DNA of 12,690 nt from Pseudomonas sp. TCU-HL1 (GTDB lineage: Bacteria; Pseudomonadota; Gammaproteobacteria; Pseudomonadales; Pseudomonadaceae). The notes under the pieces are model-generated. The model did no database searches, was not told where the DNA came from, and saw nothing but the letters and a program-made list of their open reading frames with translations. The stretch is taken from NCBI RefSeq assembly GCF_001708505.1, contig NZ_CP015993.1, forward strand, positions 1 to 12,690, read 5' to 3'. Shown piece after piece: positions 1-4,858 of the stretch (position 1 is its first letter; the number at the start of each line of letters is the position of its first letter). The translations under genes were made by a program, and so were the position numbers.

Positions 1-943
1 CATGTTCAAGTGGCTGGCCGGAACCTATCCCGAACTGTTCGCCAAGCTCGATATCTCGGCTACTCAGGTCTACGCCCTGGACTGCACCTATTCCAGTCGC
101 CTGCCAGATGAGCGCACCGCGCTTCAGGTCATTCAGGCTCTGACCAACGTCAGCAACGGCCACACCAAGAGCCGTGGCGACAACTACCAGACCTCGGCCT
201 ATTGGGGCGCCAAAGAATCCCGTCTGAAGCGGCTGAAGGCCTATCTCAAGCACACCGAGTATCAAGCCCAGCTGGATGAATTGAAGCGGGCAGGGCGGTC
301 GGACCTTTCGGCTGCTCGATCTGCGCGGGTCATGTCTGATTCGCGCCTTCAGGAGTGGGTCCGTTACCTGCTCCGTATGGAAGCCACGGTCATGCATCGG
401 TGGCTTGAACGTCGCGGCATCCCGTCGCGGCTTGTTGATCTGATCGCCTACCAGCAGGGCCTCGAAGGGGAGGGGCGCTGCCTGATTCAGGAGTGCTGGC
501 AAGCGGTTACAGCGGATCTTTTCGCGGCCTTTGAGGGTATCCAGATGCGAGTGATTGATGACGAAAAAGTGCTGGCCGCACTGCTTGAGAAGTTCACGAA
601 ACCGGCAAAAGGCAAGTGGACGAAGGAGCGCACCGAGGCGGGTGTCGTTGTTCCTCCGATCTTTGTCGACGGCAAGCCGACGAGTTACGCCCGTAACCTG
701 TTTCGGACCTACCGAAGCCTGAAGGATTACGGCTGGGACGAGACGATGAATTCCATGTCTCGGGCAACCTTCTACCGGCACACCGCCGACCTCTGCGAGG
801 CGGGCCTTTCGAAGGCTGCGCTCCAGAAGCTCCACGAGCACGACCGCAGCAACAACGTGGTCCCGCTGCTCCGCTTCGTGCAGGTCGATTTCAGCGCCCA
901 GCGTCCTGACTGGTACGTCGAACCCAGCGTGGAGGCCGCGTGA
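1..943 (+). CDS. Replication initiation protein (II/X family), C-terminal part, deleted unit
   Basis: This is the C-terminal 314 codons of the inovirus rolling-circle replication initiator described at 4859-6148. It nicks the double-stranded replicative form to start plus-strand synthesis. The reading frame is open from the first base. The missing N-terminus is at the other end of the window (12351-12690), whose last base joins position 1 in the order seen at 5202/5203. The sequence is identical to 5203-6148 except that 3 nt are absent near 680-690, changing KPDES to KPTS in frame. This is probably two nearby sequencing indels. It ends TGA and overlaps the ATG of the next small gene. Confidence 0.9.
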   Translation, partial: MFKWLAGTYPELFAKLDISATQVYALDCTYSSRLPDERTALQVIQALTNVSNGHTKSRGDNYQTSAYWGAKESRLKRLKAYLKHTEYQAQLDELKRAGRSDLSAARSARVMSDSRLQEWVRYLLRMEATVMHRWLERRGIPSRLVDLIAYQQGLEGEGRCLIQECWQAVTADLFAAFEGIQMRVIDDEKVLAALLEKFTKPAKGKWTKERTEAGVVVPPIFVDGKPTSYARNLFRTYRSLKDYGWDETMNSMSRATFYRHTADLCEAGLSKAALQKLHEHDRSNNVVPLLRFVQVDFSAQRPDWYVEPSVEAA

Positions 944-1182
944 TGATCTACGAAGCATCTGGCAAACCCGGCGACGGCATGAAGCTCGATACGTCGGTCA
1001 AATGGGACGTCGTTCACCAGGGCATTTACTGCCTGACGATCACTGCGCTTACCGCATGCACTCGCGATGAAGCGTTGCCGATCGCTGGATTGGCCGTCGC
1101 AGTCGTCTTCGGTCCAGGCGGAAGCGGCCAAGTCGGAATATCAGTTGCAGAAGTCGGAGATCGATGCGGCTTCATTGTTTAG
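943..1182 (+). pseudogene. Truncated 69-aa gene fused out of frame to the pIII tail
   Basis: The first 46 codons (MIYEASGKPGDG onward, up to the ALP residues) equal the small gene at 6148-6357. The reading frame then crosses the deletion junction at 1082/1083 and continues out of frame through DNA of the attachment-protein gene, ending with a 33-residue novel tail (from IAGLAVAVVF). The start overlaps the rep stop, as in the intact copy. The fusion has no recognisable function and is best read as a by-product of the deletion. Confidence 0.75.
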
Positions 1183-1378
1183 CGGCCCGTCTGCTGCGCG
1201 TTGGCTGCCGTCGTATTGCCCGACGGATCGGACGCTGTACCTCGAAACCGCTAACGCATCTGTGACCTTCTCCTGGTCCTTCATCTGCCAGTACTCGACC
1301 GCCCTTAGCTTCCTCTGTGTCGGGCTGGCGTCGTTGTTCTTCGCGGTGTACGTCGGCCGCGCCTTCGGAGGTGATTAA
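1067..1378 (+). pseudogene. 3' fragment of attachment protein pIII (TspB C-terminal-like), deleted unit
   Basis: From position 1083 this is the last part of the pIII-like gene, in frame to TAA at 1376-1378 (SQSSSVQAEAAKSEYQLQ, then a Cys-containing segment and a C-terminal membrane helix around LSFLCVGLASLFFAVYVGRA). An ATG at 1067, from the upstream gene but in another frame, happens to open a 103-aa reading frame over the junction. It has no signal peptide and no receptor-binding domain, so it cannot replace pIII. Here the run near 1184 reads GGCCCG and keeps the frame. The other copy reads GGCCG at 8674 and is frameshifted, so this copy shows the correct C-terminus. Confidence 0.8.
1082..1083. 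other. Deletion junction (2285 bp lost relative to the full-length unit)
   Basis: Up to 1082 the sequence matches 5203-6287. From 1083 it matches 8573 onward. The bases equivalent to 6288-8572 are absent. Only one base (T) is shared at both ends, so there is no long repeat that would explain homologous recombination. The loss removes the ssDNA-binding protein, three small proteins, the major coat protein, its terminator and about 80% of pIII. Confidence 0.9.
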
Positions 1379-1679
1379 ATGCCAGCTATATTCCTGTTTC
1401 TCAGTACGATAGTTGGTCCCGCTTGCGGCCAAGATTCTGACTTCGCTGGGTATTGGTACGGTGACGTATATCGGTATTACGGCGTTGTTATCGACGGTGC
1501 GGACGTATTTGCTCGGCAGTATTACCGGGATGCCCGCTGATGTTCTTGCAGTGATGGGGCTGATTAAGCTCGATGTCGCAATCAATATCGTGTTGTCCGC
1601 TGTAACGGCGCGCGCGGTTCTTTCCGGCATGAGTTCGGCCACCGGTAAGAAATCGTCGCTGGGTCATGTGGGGAACTGA
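1379..1679 (+). CDS. DUF2523-like minor coat protein (pVI-like), deleted unit, frameshifted
   Basis: The ATG directly follows the pIII stop (TAAATG), the usual tight coupling of inovirus III and VI genes. The start reads MPAIFLFLSTIVG. An extra C at about 1420 (GGTCCCGC, against GGTCCGC in the other copy) shifts the frame. The rest (AAKILTSLGIGTVTYIG onward) is read from about 1413. Rebuilt length is 99 aa, typical of DUF2523 phage proteins of about 100 aa, with hydrophobic helices at about residues 3-35 and 53-80. By position and size it is the pVI equivalent, a virion-end protein that sits in the inner membrane before assembly. SD-like GGAGGTG lies in the pIII end just upstream. Confidence 0.85.
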
Positions 1680-1681
1680 TC

Positions 1682-2861
1682 ATGTTTATTCTGCGCACTG
1701 GCCTCCAGGGCAACGGCAAAACCCTGAACACCATCAAGGAAGTTGATAGCAAAGCGTATGCAGAGGGGAGGGTGGTCTATTACTGCAACGTAACGGGATT
1801 TAAGCCGGATCACCCGGCCATTAAGGCTAAGTGGCTGCCGTTCGACTTCCCGGATCGTTGGTTTGATCTGCCGGCTAACTCTATGATCGTGATCGATGAG
1901 GCGCAGACGTGGTTTCGTGTGCGGCCTCAGGGTGCCAAGGTGCCAGAGTATGCGAGTCGCCTCGAGATCATGCGTAAGGATGGCCATGAGCTGCATTGCA
2001 TCACGCAAAGCCCGCTATTGATCGATGCGCACATGCGCGAGCTGTGCAACATGCATGTGCATTACCACCGGGGCAACGGTGGCCAGGTCATCAAACGCTG
2101 GGTGTTCCAGAAGCCCGAACTGACGGTCAATAAGAACAAGCTGGAATTCCAGAATGGCGAAAGCACACGGATCACCATCGATAAGACCTATTTCGGCTGC
2201 TATGAGTCGGTCAAGGACGGTACCGAGCACCATTTCAAGTTCCGCATTCCCAGGGCGGCTTTCGCGCTGGTCGGGGCCTTGGCGCTGATTGGCGCCCTGG
2301 GCGGTTACGTCTACACGCGGCTGAGCAGCTTTACCGAGGCATCGGAAGCGACCGTGGCTGAACCGGCGAAATCGGCGGCCACGCCTGCCGCTGCGGCGGC
2401 TCCAGCGGCATCGGCGTCGTCTTCATCGCAGCAGCAGCCCCACAAGACCACCGCGGAATACATTGCTGAACGGACGCCGCGCATTGCTGGTGTGCCGTCA
2501 TCGGCGCCGATCTACGACGAGCTGACGCGTCCGGTTTCCTTTCCGAAGCCGAGCTGTTACGCGACCAAATCGCCGGACTGGATCGAGCGCAAGCGCTCCA
2601 GCTTGAAGGTCGGCATTCGCCGTCACGAGCGTTACGGTTGTAGCTGCCTGAGCCAGCAAGGCAGTCGCATGGATATCCCGTTCGAAGCCTGTATGGACAT
2701 GTGAGAATGGTTTCTTCGACCATACGAAACCTGATTTCAAGCAGCCGGCCGAGGGCGGCCGGACGCGCTCCGCGCGGGCCGGTACGTCGGCGGCCCCTCA
2801 AGCGCTTGAGACTCGGGTTACCGTCGTCGAAGACTCCAGCCGCATACCAAGGACCTTGTGA
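1682..2861 (+). CDS. zot: Zot/pI-like phage assembly ATPase, deleted unit, frameshifted near the end
   Basis: This is the inner-membrane morphogenesis ATPase that drives extrusion of filamentous virions (Zonular occludens toxin domain family). Walker A GLQGNGKT is at residues 7-14 and a Walker B-like SMIVIDEAQ at 67-75. One membrane helix spans about 192-211, followed by an Ala/Ser-rich periplasmic linker at 228-253 and a Cys-containing C-terminal domain (YGCSCLSQQGSRMDIP). The frame is open to 2704, where two G are missing compared with the other copy (ACATGTGAG against ACATGGTGGAG), creating a false TGA. The family signature VENGFF continues beyond it. Two compensating indels follow at about 2755-2785. 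The rebuilt protein is 393 aa, ending TGA 2859-2861. Confidence 0.92.
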
Positions 2862-3006
2862 GTGCTAACCTCCGGACCAGGAGTTTCAGCGTTCGACTGT
2901 TCAGCCAGCTGTTGAGGTCGAGATTCATCGACGCTCGATAGGCTCCGGCGTATGGGTGATTCTGGCCCTGGTGGCCGCCATCGCTTTAACCCTAGGCTTC
3001 GCATAA
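2858..3006 (+). CDS. Small C-terminal-anchored membrane protein (about 49 aa), probable frameshift
   Basis: The frame read from about 2869 to TAA 3004-3006 encodes PPDQEFQRSTVQPAVEVE, then a short basic stretch and a hydrophobic helix VWVILALVAAIALTLGFA at the very end. It has no start codon of its own. A GTG at 2858, overlapping the Zot TGA by 4 nt (GTGA), would start it if one A were missing from CTAACC at about 2866-2869, giving a 49-aa protein starting MSAKPPDQ. Both copies show the same bases here, so the missing base is inference. The stop codon lies inside the left dif-like arm. No family recognised. Confidence 0.5.
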
Positions 3007-3085
3007 TCGTAACGTTACGTTTAATCGGCTTCGGACAATGCTGTAAGCTCCGAGGCCGATTTAATGTAACGTCTTTATGCGATGC
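2996..3085 (+). other. Putative attP: two inverted dif-like XerC/XerD sites that fold into one hairpin
   Basis: The left XerC-type arm GCTTCGCATAA (2996-3006) fits the bacterial dif consensus RNTKCGCATAA. After 8 nt comes an XerD-type arm TTACGTTTAAT (3015-3025; 9/11 to TTATGTTAAAT). On the other strand at 3059-3069 is TTACATTAAAT (9/11), and after 5 nt GCATCGCATAA (3075-3085). The two half-sites face each other, and the single strand can fold: XerC arms pair 10/11, then ACGTTAC and AATCGGC stems pair, closing with 3022-3034 against 3048-3060 around a 13-nt loop. This is the architecture known for the CTX-phi attP, which is used as folded ssDNA by host XerC/D. It fits the absence of an integrase gene. 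Confidence 0.72.
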
Positions 3086-3309
3086 CTCTTCTCGACATAC
3101 CCGACCATATCGCCCGCGATGCCTTGCTCTACGCGCCCCAGCGGCACGTAGAGGACGCCGTAACCCATATTTTAGTGGACTACCCGAGGCTGGTTGCCGA
3201 GGTTCGTAAACTGCGGAGTAGGGTGGCCCAGTTGGACCGGGAGGGCGCCGATTTCGACGCTAGGTTGGAAGCCCTGCAAGCGGCCTGCAGGGCGATTATG
3301 GATATTTAG
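3082..3309 (+). CDS. Hypothetical 75-aa coiled-coil protein
   Basis: The ATG at 3082 lies inside the right XerC-type arm of the putative attP. The sequence MPLLDIPDHIARDALLYAPQ is followed by a charged, heptad-like segment (LVAEVRKLRSRVAQLD to about residue 70) likely to be a coiled coil. The frame is identical and intact in both copies. No clear Shine-Dalgarno lies upstream of the ATG, so weak or non-canonical translation is possible. It ends TAG 3307-3309, 7 bp before the convergent minus-strand gene. I do not recognise the family. DNA of codons 64-71 (3271-3293) forms a perfect 8-bp hairpin. Confidence 0.7.
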   Translation: MPLLDIPDHIARDALLYAPQRHVEDAVTHILVDYPRLVAEVRKLRSRVAQLDREGADFDARLEALQAACRAIMDI

Positions 3310-3316
3310 CGTTACG

Positions 3317-3830
3317 TTACGCTTTCGTTTTCGACTTCTTGAAGGTGAATATCTCTCCAGCCGGTATCGCTCTCCAGGTGGTGCCTGGGTTTCGTTCGGC
3401 TCGCTCCCGTGCAAAGTCGATTGCGTAATGCTTTTCGGTTGGTTCGCCAATCTTTTCCCAGACCCTCATGCCCAGGAATTTGCATTCGACGTTGTAGGCC
3501 GGCTCTGCGGCCTGTTTGCCCGTAGCGCTTTGACTTCTCGATGGCTAGCTCGTTGCCCATGGCGTCTGCACGGGCCTCGGCCAGTTCCAGCTTGGATTTC
3601 AGGTCGTTCACTTCTGCCCAAGCCTCCGCCAGTCGGTCTGCCAGGTATTGCATGTCTTCGGCTGGCTTCTCGGTTTTTTCGTTACGTTGCGCTTTAGCGC
3701 GTTCCCTGTAGGCCTTCTGCCGCTCAGCGTTGCTCAGGGCTTTTCCGGTGGTCGGACGCCCACGCTTCGGCTTGGTCGGCTGCTCGTCCAGGGGCAGGGG
3801 CTGGGTCTGTTTGTCCTGGGCGTCGATCAT
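3317..3830 (-). CDS. 170-aa basic/coiled-coil protein, possible DNA-binding accessory, frameshifted
   Basis: Rebuilt by comparing both copies. The N-terminus has a basic, AT-hook-like KRGRP (22-26) followed by TTGKALSNAERQKAYRERAK, a segment seen in phage and plasmid DNA-associated proteins. A long charged helix (about 58-105) likely forms a coiled coil. The C-terminal domain (AYNVECKFLGMRVWEKIGEP to FTFKKSKTKA) is visible only after correcting an extra G here at about 3518-3520. The other copy has the correct base there but an extra base at about 10991-10994. Corrected length is 513 nt, ending TAA at 3317-3319. Its start overlaps the stop of the upstream minus-strand gene (ATGA), so they form an operon. 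DNA binding is inference. Confidence 0.75.
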
Positions 3831-4006
3831 GCTTCATCCCCTTTGCGCGGCTTGTATTGCGGAATCGCGAAGACAAGGCCAAAAAGAGCCGTGACGGCGC
3901 ACGCAAGCCAGGACGTTTCCGAGTAGAGCCAGTACCACAACGGCCAGGCCAATATCGACACCAGGACAAACAGCAGCGGCCCTTTCAAAGACCAGTGAAT
4001 TTTCAT
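3827..4006 (-). CDS. 59-aa two-helix membrane protein
   Basis: Start MKIHWSLKGP was chosen because GGAG lies 8 nt upstream. The longer in-frame start (MPTRNGVP) would place that site inside the gene. Two hydrophobic helices (about 9-29 and 32-50, Trp-rich) end in a basic tail QYKPRKGDEA. The frame is intact and identical in both copies. The stop overlaps the ATG of the 170-aa gene by 4 nt (ATGA), so they are translationally coupled. Small membrane proteins made by inoviruses outside the coat block sometimes act in superinfection exclusion or envelope modification. No such motif is visible here, so function is unknown. Confidence 0.8.
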   Translation of the reverse strand: MKIHWSLKGPLLFVLVSILAWPLWYWLYSETSWLACAVTALFGLVFAIPQYKPRKGDEA

Positions 4007-4039
4007 TGCGGGGACTCCATTCCGGGTGGGCATGGAGTA

Positions 4040-4121
4040 ATTATAGTAACGTAACGATAAATAGGCCAGCGTTACGTAACGATAAATACGACCGTTCGTC
4101 TGAATATCCGTTACGTTACGC
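4040..4121. promoter_or_regulatory. Minus-strand promoter with a cluster of three GTTACG-type boxes
   Basis: Read on the minus strand, a perfect -10 TATAAT lies at 4045-4040, about 34 nt upstream of the membrane-protein ATG. No good -35 is seen. Where it should be there are boxes: GTAACGTAACG (4046-4056), the perfect palindrome CGTTACGTAACG (4070-4081), and CGTTACGTTACG (4109-4120). The first two form a direct repeat GTAACGATAAATA (4051-4063 and 4076-4088) at 25-bp spacing. Box 1 lies in the promoter spacer, so a protein bound there would control the minus operon. Related boxes occur at 3008-3019, 3310-3322 and 3680-3692. Confidence 0.6.
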
Positions 4122-4124
4122 AAA

Positions 4125-4324
4125 ATGAATTTCGCCGCCTCGACTGCCCGCAGGGCATTAGGCGCCCGCACGGCCTGGACTGTTCCCGCTGCGGTTCCTG
4201 CGCCGACACCCGCGAAGCGGCCGCACTCCGGGCAATGAAAAGGCCCCAGCGGACCGGTCGCCCGATGGAGGCCTATTCGCGTAACTCGCCCTGGTCGCCG
4301 CGCAACGACCACCCCGCGCCCTGA
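4125..4324 (+). CDS. Cys-rich small protein (about 66 aa), probable frameshift near the start
   Basis: The frame ending TGA 4322-4324 has strong GC preference at third codon positions and encodes RRLDCPQGIRRPHGLDCSRC, then GSCADTREAAALRAMKRP and a basic/Pro tail. The four Cys (C, then CSRC-GSC) look like a small metal-binding knuckle. The frame is open from about 4104 but has no start codon. An ATG at 4125 (MNF) joins it only if one base is missing at about 4130-4134. Both copies agree here, so this is inference. The opposite-strand reading of the region lacks such codon bias. The gene lies just downstream of the GTTACG boxes. In the other copy an extra G at about 11747 breaks it. Confidence 0.5.
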
Positions 4325-4340
4325 TTTCCAACCCTGCCGC

Positions 4341-4480
4341 GTGCCGATCTGGCCGGGTGGCAGTCTCCCAGGACGGCCAGCGGCTGAGTGGCCAACGCTC
4401 ATGGAATTAGCGGGCGTTCCGCGGCGCTTTGGCTGGTGCTTCGCCCTGGTCGCGTAGCGGGCAGGGTCCACCATCTCTAA
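4341..4480 (+). CDS. Small 46-aa hypothetical protein, frameshifted
   Basis: GTG start, then PIWPGGSLPGRPAAEWPTLM, ELAGVPAALWLVLRPGRVAG and RVHHL to TAA 4478-4480. This copy reads GTTCCGCGG (one C short) and the other GTTTCCCGCGG (one base long). The intermediate GTTCCCGCGG gives one open frame of exactly 47 codons. The stop sits in the loop of the terminator hairpin, the compact arrangement usual in phages. No family recognised and no clear ribosome-binding site, so existence is moderately supported only. Confidence 0.4.
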
Positions 4481-4511
4481 TGGTGGACTTTTGTCTCATG
4501 GTGAGACTTTT
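4466..4511 (+). terminator. Tandem rho-independent terminators
   Basis: Hairpin 1: GTCCACCAT (4466-4474), loop CTCTA, ATGGTGGAC (4480-4488), then TTTT. Hairpin 2 follows at once: GTCTCA (4493-4498), loop TGG, TGAGAC (4502-4507), then TTTT. Both T-runs follow the stems on the plus strand, so they end plus-strand transcription coming from the Cys-rich region, just before the convergent repressor-like gene. Confidence 0.8.
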
Positions 4512-4519
4512 GGGGTGGG

Positions 4520-4729
4520 TTACCGCACGTCGAGGGTTAGGCTTCCTTCTTCACCTACCTCAACGTAAGTGACTGATTTCTCAAGCAAAAAGTGAGCTAG
4601 CTCACTGTCCTTGATGGGCTGACGGCCCTGCTTGATCAGTAACTTATTGATTTCAATGCATTTTTTCCGCAACAGCTCTTGTTCTGTCGCGGTCAGTCGC
4701 AGCGTCGCAGGCATAGTGCCATTACCCAT
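4520..4729 (-). CDS. Small ribbon-helix-helix-like repressor candidate
   Basis: A 69-aa protein. The ATG (MGNGTMPATL) has GGAGG 10 nt upstream. The fold suggested is a short beta strand (ATLRLTAT, about 8-15), a helix (EQELLRKKCIEINKLLIKQG) and a second helix (DSELAHFLLEKS, about 42-53), the order of a ribbon-helix-helix DNA-binding domain, followed by an acidic tail. It is transcribed away from rep across a shared 129-bp control region rich in repeats, the position of the immunity repressor in many temperate inoviruses. Repressor function is therefore inferred from fold-like pattern and position. Frame intact here; one T is missing in the other copy. Confidence 0.7.
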   Translation of the reverse strand: MGNGTMPATLRLTATEQELLRKKCIEINKLLIKQGRQPIKDSELAHFLLEKSVTYVEVGEEGSLTLDVR

Positions 4730-4754
4730 CGTCGGAAATCCTCCAAAAGTCTAC

Positions 4755-4830
4755 GTGCATGCATGTTACTTGTGTTGACGTATGCATGAGTACGCGTATA
4801 CATTTCGCGCAAATGTTACTTGCATGCATG
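4755..4830. promoter_or_regulatory. rep promoter/operator between the repressor-like gene and rep
   Basis: Plus strand: TTGACG (4775-4780), 16 nt, TATACA (4797-4802), a good sigma-70 promoter for rep. It is bracketed by two direct repeats ATGTTACTTG (4763-4772 and 4813-4822), whose starts are exactly 50 bp apart (about five helical turns, so on the same DNA face). GCATGC tracts abut both repeats, the longest an alternating purine-pyrimidine run at 4821-4837. The other copy has one extra base (GTGTGTGACG) that destroys the -35 and makes the spacing 51, probably a read error. An operator for the divergent repressor is the simple reading. Confidence 0.6.
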
Positions 4831-4858
4831 CATGCATCAGCAGGGAATGCGCGGTCAC

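Noticed and set aside
2331..2801. Minus-strand frames opposite the Zot linker and C-terminus
   Set aside because: Antisense to the Zot Ala/Ser-rich linker. Composition reflects the GC-rich repeats of the plus-strand gene.
4045..4121. GTTACG boxes as a CRISPR array or plasmid-type iterons
   Set aside because: Repeats are 11-12 bp, unevenly spaced and partly inverted, with no uniform spacers and no Cas genes. The II/X-type Rep does not use iteron arrays.
3827..4474. 215-aa reading of the minus-strand membrane-protein frame with a longer N-terminus
   Set aside because: The extension crosses the -10 TATAAT and the box cluster and is opposite a GC3-biased plus-strand frame. A good ribosome-binding site supports the short 59-aa start.
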